Assembly: GCA_025809375.1 (NCBI GenBank)
Contig: CP099514.1
Location: 1,612,001 to 1,676,000 of the forward strand
DNA length: 64,000 bases
Direction of reading: 5' to 3'
Source of the DNA: Bacillus zhangzhouensis
Lineage (GTDB): Bacteria > Bacillota > Bacilli > Bacillales > Bacillaceae
How positions within the stretch are numbered: position 1 is the first letter of the stretch; each line of letters begins with the position of its first letter. The notes below the pieces were generated by a model. The model was given only the letters and a program-made list of their open reading frames with translations. It made no database searches and had not been told where the DNA came from. Position numbers and translations under genes: made by a program. Below, piece after piece: positions 46,136 to 56,076 of the stretch.

Positions 46136-47620
46136 ATGAGCTCTACAACACTTCAAATTAGTTCAAAACTCGAATCTTTTCTCCAAGGGACGAAAAAACT
46201 CTACATTAATGGTCAGTTTGTCACAAGTCACGATAACAAAACCTTTTCTACTCCTAACCCAGCCACAGGCGAAACCCTTATTGATGTTTATGAAGCAGGT
46301 GTAAAAGATATTGATGAGGCAGTAAAAGCTGCAAAAAAAGCCTTTCATGGTCCTTGGCGCTCAATGTCTGCCGCTGAACGCGCCCGCCTCATGTTCAAGC
46401 TTGCTGATTTAATGGAAGAAAATCATGAAGAGCTTGCACAGCTTGAAACTTTAGATAACGGAAAACCAATTAATGAAACAACAAATGCAGATATCCCTCT
46501 CGCTATTGAGCACATGCGCTATTATGCGGGCTGGACGACAAAAATGAATGGACAAACCATTCCTGTTAGTCAAGGATATTTTAATTATACCCGCCATGAG
46601 CCGGTTGGCGTTGTGGGACAAATCATCCCGTGGAACTTCCCGCTGCTCATGGCTATGTGGAAAATGGGTGCCGCACTTGCAACAGGGTGCACCATCGTTT
46701 TAAAGCCAGCAGAACAAACTCCACTCTCTGCTCTTTATTTAGCAGAATTAGTGGATAAAGCCGGCTTCCCAGAAGGCGTGATTAACATTGTTCCTGGATT
46801 TGGCGAAACAGCCGGAGATGCCTTAACTGATCATCCTGACGTGAATAAGCTGGCCTTCACAGGGTCAACAAGTGTTGGGAAATTAATTATGGAGAAAGCA
46901 GCTAAAACCATTAAGAGGGTCACATTAGAGCTTGGCGGAAAATCACCGAATATTATTTTACCTGATGCCGATTTAAAGAAAGCCATTCCAGGTGCTTTAA
47001 ATGGTGTCATGTTTAACCAAGGCCAAGTATGCTGCGCGGGTTCCAGAGTCTTTGTTCACCGGAGCCAATATGATGAAGTGGTCGATCAAATGGCTAAATA
47101 TGCAGAGTCCCTTAAACAAGGTGCTGGTCTTCATCAAGATACGCAAATTGGACCTCTTGTAAGTAAAGAACAGCACGAACGCGTGTTAGGCTATATTGAA
47201 AAAGGTAAATCCGAGGGGGCAACAGCCGTTGTCGGTGGCGATTGCCCTTATGAAGCTGGCTATTTCGTCTCCCCTACTATTTTTAAAGATGTAGAAGATG
47301 AAATGACCATTGCCAAAGAAGAAATCTTCGGACCTGTCTTATCTGCCATTCCTTACGATTCCATTGATGAAGTGGTCGAACGGGCCAACCAGTCTGAATA
47401 TGGATTAGCAGCAGGACTTTGGACAGAAAACTTAAAGCATGCCCATGATATCGCTGCACGTCTTGAAGCAGGAACGGTTTGGGTCAACTGCTATAATGTC
47501 TTTGATGCCGCCTCCCCGTTTGGAGGATATAAGCAATCAGGTCTTGGCAGAGAAATGGGATCATATGCCCTTAACAACTATACTGAAGTCAAAAGTGTAT
47601 GGATTAATCTTCAAGACTAA
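46136..47620 (+). CDS. dhaS: Aldehyde dehydrogenase DhaS
   Basis: A 494-aa NAD(P)-dependent aldehyde dehydrogenase. The substrate and cofactor motifs are PWNFPLLMAMWK (~165), FTGSTSVGK (~240), catalytic Glu in LELGGKSPNI (~265), catalytic Cys in NQGQVCCAGSRVF (~300) and EEIFGPV (~400). Near-identical length and sequence style to B. subtilis DhaS (495). It oxidises aldehydes in the cytoplasm. Ribosome binding site AAGGAGG, own terminator. Confidence 0.94.
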   Translation: MSSTTLQISSKLESFLQGTKKLYINGQFVTSHDNKTFSTPNPATGETLIDVYEAGVKDIDEAVKAAKKAFHGPWRSMSAAERARLMFKLADLMEENHEELAQLETLDNGKPINETTNADIPLAIEHMRYYAGWTTKMNGQTIPVSQGYFNYTRHEPVGVVGQIIPWNFPLLMAMWKMGAALATGCTIVLKPAEQTPLSALYLAELVDKAGFPEGVINIVPGFGETAGDALTDHPDVNKLAFTGSTSVGKLIMEKAAKTIKRVTLELGGKSPNIILPDADLKKAIPGALNGVMFNQGQVCCAGSRVFVHRSQYDEVVDQMAKYAESLKQGAGLHQDTQIGPLVSKEQHERVLGYIEKGKSEGATAVVGGDCPYEAGYFVSPTIFKDVEDEMTIAKEEIFGPVLSAIPYDSIDEVVERANQSEYGLAAGLWTENLKHAHDIAARLEAGTVWVNCYNVFDAASPFGGYKQSGLGREMGSYALNNYTEVKSVWINLQD

Positions 47621-47631
47621 TGACATTAAGG

Positions 47632-47661
47632 AAAGCCGGTGACTCTGTCATCGGCTTTTTT
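47632..47661 (+). terminator. Terminator of dhaS
   Basis: AAAGCCGGTGA/TCATCGGCTTT with T7 tail. Confidence 0.88.
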
Positions 47662-47724
47662 TGTGTTTGCATGTGACAGGCCGGCTCCTGAATATAGTAT
47701 GAAAGGAAAGGAGCATGGCCGAAT

Positions 47725-49599
47725 ATGCAAGATATTACATTGCAAGTAAACAAATTTATCGAAGAATTGCACATGCAAATGCAGCGAAGACAACGAGAAG
47801 ATGGCGCCTTTGTTTTCTGCTTTGAAGGTCCGATGATGACAAATGCTTTTTTGATTATGCTGTTAAAGGCTGTCGGCGATTCGGATCAGGTTTTGGTTCA
47901 TCAATTAGCAGAAGCGATACGAGAAAAGCAAAATGAGGATGGGTCTTTTTCTTTGTATCATGATCAAACGGGACATGTAACTGCCACTGTTCAAGGCTAT
48001 TGCGGAATGCTCGTTTCAGGCAGGTTTCAACAAGATGAGCCTCATATGGAAAAAGCAGCAGAATATATTCGATCAAAAGGCGGATTAAAGAACGTTCACT
48101 TTATGACAAAGTGGATGCTCGCCGTCAACGGCATGCACCCTTGGCCGTACTTCTATGCACCACTTTCCTTTTTACTCATCCCTACATACTTTCCGCTGCA
48201 CTTCTATCATCTTAGTGCATATGCAAGAATTCACTTTGTGCCAATGATGATTGCACTCAACAAACGATATACTTCTCATGAGGAATTTCCAAGCTTAGCA
48301 CACCTTGATAAGAACATGTCTAAGAATCCATTTGACTGGTTTATGGCAAGAGAAGAACGTTCCACTCATCACTTTCTGACTTACATGCGATCGTATACAG
48401 CACTTGACAGCCGGCTGGACTTTTTCGGATATGAAGCAGCGAAGCGGTATATGTTTGGTCGCCTTGAAAAAGATGGCACGCTGTACAGCTATTTAAGTGC
48501 AAGTATTTTTATGGTCTATGCACTGATGAGTCTTGGATACTCCCCAGGACATCATCTCATTTTAAAAACAGTCAAAGGCATGAAAAAGCTAGTCACTGAC
48601 TGTCAGGGCAGAATGTATGCAGAAAATTCCACATCCACAGTTTGGGATACAGCGCTTGTGAGTTATGCTTCTCAAAAAGCAGGTAAAAAACAAGAAGATC
48701 CAGTCATCACAAAGTCCTTTTCATACTTGCTGAACCGGCAGCAAATGAAGAAAGCAGATTGGGCGATTCATAACCGTCATGCTGCTCCGGGAGGCTTTGG
48801 TTTTTCAGATATCAACACAAATAACCCAGATTGTGATGATACACAAATTGTATTAAAAGCTATTCCGCAAACATACGCACCAGTTCAGTGGAAGCGAGGA
48901 TTTCAATGGCTTCTTTCCATGCAAAACCGTGACGGCGGGTTCTCTGCTTTTGAAAAAAATCAAGATCACTTCCTGCTTCGACATCTGCCGCTCGAATCTG
49001 CGGAGGATGCAGCAATTGATCCATCAACTCCCGATATTACAGGACGCGTGCTTCATCTCATTGGTCTTGAAGAGAAAAACATGTCACTACCTATTCACAG
49101 GCAAAAAGATCAATGTGTCAAGTGGCTTCTAGATCATCAAGAGAAAAATGGATCATGGTTTGGCAGATGGGGCGTTTGTTATATTTATGGAACGTGGGCA
49201 GCATTAACAGGTCTAAAAGCTGCCGGCATTCCCTCCACCCATCCTGCTGTTCAAAAAGCGTGCCGATTTTTAAAGCAGATTCAACGAGAAGATGGCAGCT
49301 TCGGAGAATCGTGTAAAAGTGCAGAGGTAAAAACGTATGTCCCCCTCCCGTTTGGCACAGTGGTCCAGACGGCTTGGGCAGCAGAGGCACTTTTACAATA
49401 TGAGAAGCCAGATGACAAAACGATTTTAAAAGCCATTTCATTTTTGATCCATCATCAGCACACGAGTGAAGCCTTGCACTATCCAGTAGGCATTGGCCTG
49501 CCAAAGCAATTTTACATCACCTATCATAGCTACCCATTTGTCTTTCCCATGATGGCTTGTTCCACATTTTTAGAAGAAATGAGGCGTAAGTATGAGTAA
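47725..49599 (+). CDS. sqhC: Sporulenol synthase / squalene-hopene cyclase
   Basis: A 624-aa terpene cyclase. The class II DXDD motif appears as NPDCDDTQIV (~370). Several QW repeats are visible (LSMQNRDGGFSAFEK, LLDHQEKNGSWFGRWGV, KQIQREDGSFGES), and the late GTVVQTAWAAEALLQY region is conserved. In B. subtilis SqhC cyclises tetraprenyl-beta-curcumene to sporulenol, a spore lipid. Its stop overlaps the sodF start by 8 nt. Confidence 0.92.
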   Translation: MQDITLQVNKFIEELHMQMQRRQREDGAFVFCFEGPMMTNAFLIMLLKAVGDSDQVLVHQLAEAIREKQNEDGSFSLYHDQTGHVTATVQGYCGMLVSGRFQQDEPHMEKAAEYIRSKGGLKNVHFMTKWMLAVNGMHPWPYFYAPLSFLLIPTYFPLHFYHLSAYARIHFVPMMIALNKRYTSHEEFPSLAHLDKNMSKNPFDWFMAREERSTHHFLTYMRSYTALDSRLDFFGYEAAKRYMFGRLEKDGTLYSYLSASIFMVYALMSLGYSPGHHLILKTVKGMKKLVTDCQGRMYAENSTSTVWDTALVSYASQKAGKKQEDPVITKSFSYLLNRQQMKKADWAIHNRHAAPGGFGFSDINTNNPDCDDTQIVLKAIPQTYAPVQWKRGFQWLLSMQNRDGGFSAFEKNQDHFLLRHLPLESAEDAAIDPSTPDITGRVLHLIGLEEKNMSLPIHRQKDQCVKWLLDHQEKNGSWFGRWGVCYIYGTWAALTGLKAAGIPSTHPAVQKACRFLKQIQREDGSFGESCKSAEVKTYVPLPFGTVVQTAWAAEALLQYEKPDDKTILKAISFLIHHQHTSEALHYPVGIGLPKQFYITYHSYPFVFPMMACSTFLEEMRRKYE

Positions 49600-50413
49600 G
49601 GAAGAATATCGAATGCAGCTCAAAGAGTGGCTTAGCTCCATTCAAAGCACGATTCAAGATGACAACATCCGTCAGAAAGCAGACAATTTATGGTTCGCAA
49701 TGGATGATGAACATTCCAGTGAACAAGAGTGGTACGAACTGGCAGAACGTATTGCTGAGGACATGAAACCACAAGGAGAAATGCGAGAGGTTGCAGCGGG
49801 AAGTCATCAATTACCTCCTCTCCCTTACCGGTATGATGCACTAGAACCGTTTATTTCAAAAGAGATTATGTATTTGCATCACCAGAAGCATCATCAATCA
49901 TATGTTGATGGTTTGAACAAAGCTGAACTTGCATTAAAAAAAGCAAGAAGAACCAATGATTTTAAAATGATCAAGCATTGGGAACGGGAGCTTGCCTTCA
50001 ATGGTGCAGGACATTATTTACATTGTATTTTTTGGTTTTCCATGAGTCCTTCAGGAAAACGTAAGCCCACTGGACAAATGCTTCGTCTCATTGAACAATC
50101 GTTTGACAGCTATGATGCATTTAAATCTCAATTTTCAGAAGCAGCCAAACAAGTAGAGGGTGTTGGCTGGGCTATACTCGTATGGGCGCCCAGATCGCAG
50201 CGATTAGAGATTTTACAAGCAGAACGCCATCAATTTTTGTCACAATGGGACGTGATCCCCCTCCTAGCCCTTGATGTATGGGAGCACGCCTACTATCTTC
50301 AATATCTAAATGAAAAACCGAAATATGTAGATCATTGGTGGAATGTAGTCGACTGGCGTGAGCCAGAAGCAAGGCTTAAGCAAGCACAGCAAGTGAAATG
50401 GACCCCTTTTTAA
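49592..50413 (+). CDS. sodF: Fe/Mn superoxide dismutase SodF
   Basis: A 273-aa protein: an extra ~75-residue acidic N-terminal helical extension, then a Fe/Mn-SOD. Metal ligands are His in YLHHQKHHQSYVDGLN, His in AGHYLHCIFW, and Asp/His in LALDVWEHAYYLQY. B. subtilis SodF has the same extension and the same neighbour, sqhC. Translational overlap with sqhC suggests joint expression, perhaps protecting polyprenoid lipids from oxidation (inference). Confidence 0.92.
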   Translation: MSKEEYRMQLKEWLSSIQSTIQDDNIRQKADNLWFAMDDEHSSEQEWYELAERIAEDMKPQGEMREVAAGSHQLPPLPYRYDALEPFISKEIMYLHHQKHHQSYVDGLNKAELALKKARRTNDFKMIKHWERELAFNGAGHYLHCIFWFSMSPSGKRKPTGQMLRLIEQSFDSYDAFKSQFSEAAKQVEGVGWAILVWAPRSQRLEILQAERHQFLSQWDVIPLLALDVWEHAYYLQYLNEKPKYVDHWWNVVDWREPEARLKQAQQVKWTPF

Positions 50414-50419
50414 GACGAT

Positions 50420-50456
50420 GCTCCATATAGGCAAATGCTTATATGGGGTGTTTTAA
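50420..50456 (+). terminator. Terminator of sqhC-sodF
   Basis: CTCCATATA/TATATGGGG hairpin then GTTTT. Confidence 0.7.
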
Positions 50457-50562
50457 GTTTACATAATTTAATGATGAACACATTTATAAAGAATGGGTTG
50501 TTTTTTTAGAAAAATCGTTTAAAATAGGAAAGATATGTGAGGAAAGTGAGATGAAGCAATGA

Positions 50563-51513
50563 ATGAACATTCTTTTAACTATTAGTCAATTTGCAGGAAG
50601 AACCTTTGCAATCTGGGTCATTATCTTTGCATGTCTTGGATTTGCTTTTCCTGACGTATTTTCTCAGATTGGGCCGTATATCCCTTTTTTACTAGGTTTG
50701 ATTATGTTTGGGATGGGGCTTACGTTATCTAGTGGAGATTTTAAGGAGCTTTTTCGAAAACCTCTCTATGTGCTAATCGGGGTTTTGGCGCAGTACACAC
50801 TCATGCCGCTGATTGCCTTTATATTAGCTTACGGATTACGTCTGCCGTCTGAAATTGCAGTAGGCGTTATTCTAGTAGGCTGCTGTCCGGGGGGTACAGC
50901 ATCCAATGTCATGACCTTTTTGGCAAAAGGCAATATGGCATTATCCGTAGCGGTCACAACAATATCGACCCTTCTTGCTCCCTTTTTAACGCCTCTTTTT
51001 ATCTTCATTTTTGCAAGATCATGGTTACCTGTATCACCGGAGTCATTATTTTTGTCGATTGTCCAAGTTGTGCTAATTCCTATTATCTTAGGGGTTATCG
51101 TTCAGGTGTTTTTCAAAAAACAAGTAAACTATGCGGTTCAAGCATTGCCGCTTGTATCTGTTGCTGGAATTGTGATGATCATTGCAGCGGTTGTCAGTGC
51201 AAATAAAGAGCAGATTCTTCAATCTGGGTTGCTGATATTGGCCGTTGTCGTTTTACATAATGGGCTCGGTCTTCTGTTTGGTTACCTCATTGCAAAATGG
51301 TGCAAAATGGATATCCCTTCTCAAAGAGCGATTTCGATTGAAGTAGGCATGCAAAACTCGGGGCTCGGTGCAGCCCTTGCGACAGCACACTTCTCCCCGC
51401 TCGCAGCCGTACCAAGTGCAATTTTTAGTGTGTGGCATAATTTATCTGGTTCCTGGCTTGCGACGTATTGGTCAAAACGAGGACAACATGACACCGAAAA
51501 GAAAAAAAGCTAG
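50563..51513 (+). CDS. yocS: Bile acid:sodium symporter family protein YocS
   Basis: A 316-aa BASS-family transporter with about nine to ten hydrophobic helices. Family motifs GLIMFGMGLTL (~45), GCCPGGTASNVMTFLAKGNMAL (~107) and ISIEVGMQNSGLGAALA (~255) form the sodium and substrate sites. Likely Na+-coupled uptake of a small organic anion. The best ribosome binding site (GAGGAAAG) points to a 3-codon mini-frame (ATG AAG CAA TGA, 50551-50562) that ends directly before the real ATG. Confidence 0.88.
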   Translation: MNILLTISQFAGRTFAIWVIIFACLGFAFPDVFSQIGPYIPFLLGLIMFGMGLTLSSGDFKELFRKPLYVLIGVLAQYTLMPLIAFILAYGLRLPSEIAVGVILVGCCPGGTASNVMTFLAKGNMALSVAVTTISTLLAPFLTPLFIFIFARSWLPVSPESLFLSIVQVVLIPIILGVIVQVFFKKQVNYAVQALPLVSVAGIVMIIAAVVSANKEQILQSGLLILAVVVLHNGLGLLFGYLIAKWCKMDIPSQRAISIEVGMQNSGLGAALATAHFSPLAAVPSAIFSVWHNLSGSWLATYWSKRGQHDTEKKKS

Positions 51514-51532
51514 CACCTTAACAAGTGCTAGC
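51508..51532. repeat. Left copy of the 25-bp hairpin duplication
   Basis: GCTAGCAC/GTGCTAGC arms with loop CTTAACAA, preceded by A. Identical to 51709-51733. It overlaps the yocS stop codon and was the shared yocS/odhB terminator hairpin. Confidence 0.9.
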
Positions 51533-51708
51533 CAGCGTGTAGACAAACCCTCGCATTCGGTGTCAGTCCTGCGCGCTGGTGCTCACGAATGTCAAATTCG
51601 CTCCGCGCCAGTGCTCGTCCTTCCTAGAGCTGCAAAGGTTTTCTATCACGCTGAAAAGAAGAAAAAGGGCTAAAATCAACATCATTTTAGCCCTTTGTCA
51701 ACAATCTG
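51533..51708. mobile_element. MITE-like element (176 bp) with IS1182-type ends
   Basis: The ends CAGCGTGTAGACAAA and, inverted, CAGATTGTTGACAAA match the ends of the full IS in this window (consensus CAGNNTGTNGASAAA). Exact 25-bp repeats flank it. There is no coding capacity. The inside is highly structured: the left end repeats inverted at 51637-51652 (GGTTTTCTATCACGCTG), with a nested GCGCTGGTGC/GCGCCAGTGC hairpin. A GGGCTAAAAT/ATTTTAGCCC hairpin lies near the right end with a T-rich tail on the minus strand. Confidence 0.8.
51660..51697 (-). terminator. Terminator in the MITE right end
   Basis: Minus strand GGGCTAAAAT / ATTTTAGCCC followed by TTTTTCTTCTTTT. It can terminate odhA-odhB transcripts; the opposite strand has a shorter TTT tail. 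Confidence 0.8.
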
Positions 51709-51733
51709 AGCTAGCACCTTAACAAGTGCTAGC
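51709..51733. repeat. Right copy of the 25-bp hairpin duplication
   Basis: Identical to 51508-51532; followed by the original T-run of the plus strand. Confidence 0.9.
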
Positions 51734-51749
51734 TTTTTATGATTCAAAG

Positions 51750-52994
51750 TTATCCTTCAAGCAATAGCTGCTCAGGATCTTCAAGCAGGTTTTTAATCGT
51801 GACGAGGAATCCAACTGCTTCTTTACCATCGACAATACGGTGGTCGTAAGAAAGAGCTAAATACATCATCGGACGGTTCTCAAAACGTTCTTCGTCAATC
51901 GCCACCGGACGAAGCTGAATTTTATGCATCCCTAAAATTCCAACTTGAGGGCTGTTTAAAATCGGTGTTGAAAGCAGAGAACCAAATGTTCCGCCATTTG
52001 TGATCGTGAATGATCCACCTTGTAACTCATTAAGAGACAATTTGTTATCTCTTGCTTTTTTCGCAAGATGACCAATTTCTTTTTCAATTCCCGCAAATGA
52101 CAATCTGTCTGCATCACGGACAACCGGTACGACAAGTCCTTCGTCTGCAGCAACAGCGATGCCAATGTCATAGAATTTCTTCAAGACAAGCTCATCACCT
52201 TGAATTTCTGCGTTAAGCAACGGATATTTCTTCAGTGCTGCTACAACTGCTTTTGTAAAGAAGGACATGAAGCCAAGCTTGACATCATTTTGTTCTAGGA
52301 AGGCATCTTTACGACGTTTTCTTAAATCCATCACAGCTGTCATATCGACTTCATTAAATGTCGTCAGCATCGCAGCCGTTTGTTGAACTTCAACTAAACG
52401 TTTTGCAATTGTTTGTCTGCGGCGTGACATTCTTTCACGTTCAACTGGCTTTCCTGGTTGTTCAGTTTGCACCGCAGCATTTGCTTTTGGCGTGGCTTTT
52501 GGTGCACTTGCAGGTGCTTCATTCTTTTGATAAGAAGCGACATCCTGCTTTCGTACCCTGCCCAGCGGATCTACGGTTGGAATCTCAGATAAGTCTAATC
52601 CCTTCTCTCTCGCTAGTTTTCTAGCTGCAGGAGAAGCGATGGTTCTGCCATTACCAACTTTCGGCTCTTCTTTCACTGCTTCTTCTTTTTGAGCAGCTAC
52701 TGGTTCTTCTTTAGAAGCTTGCTCAGGTGCTGGAGCTGCGGACTCGCTTCCGCCGGCTTCACCTGCTGCAATCGTTCCGATGACTTCTCCAACTTGTACA
52801 GTGTCACCAGAATCTTTCAGCACTTCTTTTAGTACACCAGATTCTTCAGCAGTCAGTTCGACATTGACTTTATCTGTTTCAAGTTCTAGCAGGTACTCCC
52901 CCTGCTCCACATAATCGCCCGGCTGCTTTAACCATTGAGCAATCGTTCCTTCCGAGATTGATTCCGCTAATTCAGGTACTTTAATTTCCGCCAT
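51750..52994 (-). CDS. odhB: 2-oxoglutarate dehydrogenase E2 (succinyltransferase)
   Basis: A 414-aa E2 subunit. The N-terminal lipoyl domain carries the modified Lys in [10 protein letters not shown] (~42). A Glu/Ala-rich linker (~80-115) leads to the E1/E3-binding domain ([19 protein letters not shown], ~120). The acyltransferase domain has the catalytic [13 protein letters not shown] near the end. It transfers succinyl groups to CoA in the TCA cycle. It follows odhA by 14 nt. Confidence 0.95.
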   Translation of the reverse strand: MAEIKVPELAESISEGTIAQWLKQPGDYVEQGEYLLELETDKVNVELTAEESGVLKEVLKDSGDTVQVGEVIGTIAAGEAGGSESAAPAPEQASKEEPVAAQKEEAVKEEPKVGNGRTIASPAARKLAREKGLDLSEIPTVDPLGRVRKQDVASYQKNEAPASAPKATPKANAAVQTEQPGKPVERERMSRRRQTIAKRLVEVQQTAAMLTTFNEVDMTAVMDLRKRRKDAFLEQNDVKLGFMSFFTKAVVAALKKYPLLNAEIQGDELVLKKFYDIGIAVAADEGLVVPVVRDADRLSFAGIEKEIGHLAKKARDNKLSLNELQGGSFTITNGGTFGSLLSTPILNSPQVGILGMHKIQLRPVAIDEERFENRPMMYLALSYDHRIVDGKEAVGFLVTIKNLLEDPEQLLLEG

Positions 52995-53008
52995 TTTTCA
53001 TTTCCCCC

Positions 53009-55843
53009 TTAGTTTTTGCGAGTCAAGCTATCAGATACAATTCGTTCTTGTTCTTTTTTATGCACAGTTGGATCACCCTCAGCCGTACTTGAACGTCTTC
53101 TTCGGCCGATGTAGCGTACTTTTACTTTTTTAGGCGCAATTTCACGTAAGTATGGCTCGATGTATCCCCAAGCTCCCATGTTTTGCGGTTCTTCTTGCAC
53201 CCAAACGATTTCTTCTAAATTTGTCAGCTTTGTTAAAATGCCTTTAATATCTTTGGCTGGGAACGGATATAGCTGTTCCACTCTTGCAACGTGAAGCCAA
53301 TCTTTCGGCTCTTCCATTTGCGTAAAACGATCACTAATATCAATGGATACCTTCCCGCTAGATAGCACGAGACGCGATACTTTTTCGTAATCATGTACAA
53401 GACCTGGCTGTTCAAGAACTGGACGGAACTGTCCATCCGTTAATTCTTGGACTTCAGACAATGTGTTCGGGTTACGAAGCAGACTCTTCGGCGTCATAAT
53501 GACAAGCGGACGAATCTCTTCACGAAGCAGCATTTTCGCCTGTCTTCTAAGAATATGGAAATATTGCGCTGCACTTGTCAGATTCGCAACTGTCCAGTTA
53601 TTCTCAGCAGCTGATTGCAGGAAGCGCTCTGTTCTTCCACTTGAATGCTCAGGACCTTGTCCTTCATATCCATGCGGCAACAGCATGACTAAACCTGATT
53701 TTTGTCCCCATTTTGCACGGCCAGCTGAGATAAATTGATCGAAATACACTTGAGCCGCATTTGCGAAGTCTCCGAATTGAGCTTCCCAAATCACTAACGT
53801 TTCAGGAGAATAGACATTATAACCATATTCAAACCCGATGACTGAGCCTTCTGACAATGGACTGTTATGAACAGTAAACGATGCATTAGCATCACTTAGT
53901 TCATGAAGAGCAATAAATTCATCTCCCGTTTGACTGTCGTGAAGAACAAGGTTTCTTTGAGCAAAAGTACCACGCTCTGAATCCTGTCCGGTCATTCGAA
54001 TTGGCGTACCGTCTTTTAATATAGATGCAAATGCGAGTGCTTCCCCAAGTGACCATTCTACTTTACGGTCGTCTGTAAACACTTTTGCACGTTTTTCAAG
54101 GATCCGCTTCAGCTTACCAAATACTTGGAAATCATCCGGCCAGCTGATCAATTCTTCATTCAGCTTTCGCAATACATCAAATTCTACTGATGTATCCACT
54201 GCTGGGAAGCCGTTTGATACAGGCTCTGGCAGTTCGATTTCTTGAATCGTATGTTCTTTCTTTGAAGGCACCTTTTTATAGGCTTCTTCTATTTTTGCCG
54301 TCACAGCCTGCTCGATTTCTTCACGCTGCTCTTTTGTCAAAAGACCTTCTGAGACAAGTTTATCTGCAAAGATATTCTTGACCGTTTTGTGCTTTCTGAC
54401 CGCATCGTACAGCATTGGCTGAGTTGTAGAAGGCTCATCCATTTCGTTATGACCGTATCTGCGGTAACCAATCAAGTCAATAAGGAAATCCTTCTTGAAA
54501 CGTTTGCGGTATTCTACAGCTAGCTGAACAGCCGCTAAACACGCTTCTGGATCATCTGCATTGACGTGAACAATAGGAATCTCAAATCCTTTTGCGAGGT
54601 CACTTGCATATTTCGTCGAACGAGATTCATTGCTTTCCGTTGTAAACCCGATCATATTGTTTGCGATAATATGAATGGTTCCGCCTACTTGATAGCCTAC
54701 AAGTTGGCTTAAATTTAATGTTTCTGCCACAATTCCTTCTCCAGGGAATGCTGCATCACCATGAATTAAGATGGCTAACGCTTTTTCAACATCTTGAACT
54801 GGATAGCCTTTTTGAGTACGTGATTCCTGAGCGGCACGCGTGCTTCCTTCAATGATTGGATCAATGAACTCCAAGTGACTTGGATTATTAGCAAGCGTGA
54901 TTCTCGCACTCTTTGTATCTTCGTCTTTAATTTGGCGATCTGCTCCAAGATGGTACTTCACATCCCCCGTCCATCCATAGCTGATGCCAATAGAGCCTTC
55001 TGATGGAACGAGCTCTTTATTTGGCGCATGCTGGAATTCTGAGAAAATGATTTCATATGGCTTTCCTAGCACATGTGCCAACACATTTAAACGGCCTCTG
55101 TGTGCCATTCCAATGTTAATATTTGAAGTCCCTTGTGTAACAGACTCTGAAATAATTTCATCAAGTACTGGAACAAGTGCGTCTAAACCTTCTATAGAGA
55201 AACGCTTTTGCCCAACAAATGTTTTATGAAGAAACTGCTCGAACTGCTCAACTTCTGTTAATCTCTTGAATACAGAAACTAGTTTATCCGCTGGTTTTTT
55301 CTTAAATAGTTCACCAGACTCGATTGATTTTGAAAGCCAGTTTCGCTCTTCGAAATCATGCACGTGATCAAACTCAAATGAAATGGTGCGCTTATACGTA
55401 TTTCTCAAATGGTTAATGGCTTCTATGCCGTTTGAAATGTGTTTTGGTGCATTCGGGCTAATAATAGATATTGGAATATTCTTGACATCATCTTCTGTTA
55501 AACCGTACTCCTTTAAAGGAAACAGCTCTTGTACTTCCTTTTCTTTGCGAAGAGGATTGACGGAAGCATTTAAATGGCCATACGTTCTGATGTCTTCTGC
55601 CAGTTTAACGACTGATGCTATCTTTTGGATTTGTTCAGAAGTAACTACGTTATTTTCTTTTTTCCAAATTTCCTCCTTCATTTCACTCGGTGGTGCACCA
55701 AGTTCATCAAATATGCCTCTTAGATCTTCATCAACACTAGTAGGATCCTGGACATACTGATCGTATAACTCGAGCACATAGCCGAGGTTCGGACCATGAA
55801 ATTCTTCCCAACTCAACGGTTGTTTCACATCATTTTGAAACAT
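53009..55843 (-). CDS. odhA: 2-oxoglutarate dehydrogenase E1
   Basis: A thiamine-diphosphate E1 subunit. Starting at ATG 55843, it is 944 aa, the length of B. subtilis OdhA. The longer frame begins with TTG at 55861 and leaves no room for the GGGGGT site. Motifs: [18 protein letters not shown] (~235), [10 protein letters not shown] and NNMIGFTT of the ThDP fold (~370-400), [14 protein letters not shown] (~455), and the transketolase-like [16 protein letters not shown] (~610). It decarboxylates 2-oxoglutarate. Confidence 0.95.
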   Translation of the reverse strand: MFQNDVKQPLSWEEFHGPNLGYVLELYDQYVQDPTSVDEDLRGIFDELGAPPSEMKEEIWKKENNVVTSEQIQKIASVVKLAEDIRTYGHLNASVNPLRKEKEVQELFPLKEYGLTEDDVKNIPISIISPNAPKHISNGIEAINHLRNTYKRTISFEFDHVHDFEERNWLSKSIESGELFKKKPADKLVSVFKRLTEVEQFEQFLHKTFVGQKRFSIEGLDALVPVLDEIISESVTQGTSNINIGMAHRGRLNVLAHVLGKPYEIIFSEFQHAPNKELVPSEGSIGISYGWTGDVKYHLGADRQIKDEDTKSARITLANNPSHLEFIDPIIEGSTRAAQESRTQKGYPVQDVEKALAILIHGDAAFPGEGIVAETLNLSQLVGYQVGGTIHIIANNMIGFTTESNESRSTKYASDLAKGFEIPIVHVNADDPEACLAAVQLAVEYRKRFKKDFLIDLIGYRRYGHNEMDEPSTTQPMLYDAVRKHKTVKNIFADKLVSEGLLTKEQREEIEQAVTAKIEEAYKKVPSKKEHTIQEIELPEPVSNGFPAVDTSVEFDVLRKLNEELISWPDDFQVFGKLKRILEKRAKVFTDDRKVEWSLGEALAFASILKDGTPIRMTGQDSERGTFAQRNLVLHDSQTGDEFIALHELSDANASFTVHNSPLSEGSVIGFEYGYNVYSPETLVIWEAQFGDFANAAQVYFDQFISAGRAKWGQKSGLVMLLPHGYEGQGPEHSSGRTERFLQSAAENNWTVANLTSAAQYFHILRRQAKMLLREEIRPLVIMTPKSLLRNPNTLSEVQELTDGQFRPVLEQPGLVHDYEKVSRLVLSSGKVSIDISDRFTQMEEPKDWLHVARVEQLYPFPAKDIKGILTKLTNLEEIVWVQEEPQNMGAWGYIEPYLREIAPKKVKVRYIGRRRRSSTAEGDPTVHKKEQERIVSDSLTRKN

Positions 55844-56053
55844 TTTGAACACTACCCCCAACTTTGATCATCAAGTGATTGAACACTATCTCGATATAAC
55901 TTTCAGAACACAATGACCAAATTTATGTAATAAAACGCTTCCAATAATATTCTACCACTGTTTTGGATTACTTTCTACATTCTTTGTTCAATTAAAGATA
56001 AAAAATTCACAGAAAAACAAAAAATTTAAATCATTCCGAAAAATAATTTGAAG

Positions 56054-56076
56054 AAAGGGGCAAAACCTTATGCCCC
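56054..56076 (-). terminator. Terminator of yojN-yojO
   Basis: GGGGCA/TGCCCC hairpin at the yojO stop, with a T-rich tail on the minus strand. Confidence 0.65.

Noticed and set aside
55860-56050. cre site upstream of odhA (TGGAAGCGTTTTATTA)
   Set aside because: Three mismatches to the cre consensus; not strong enough to call.
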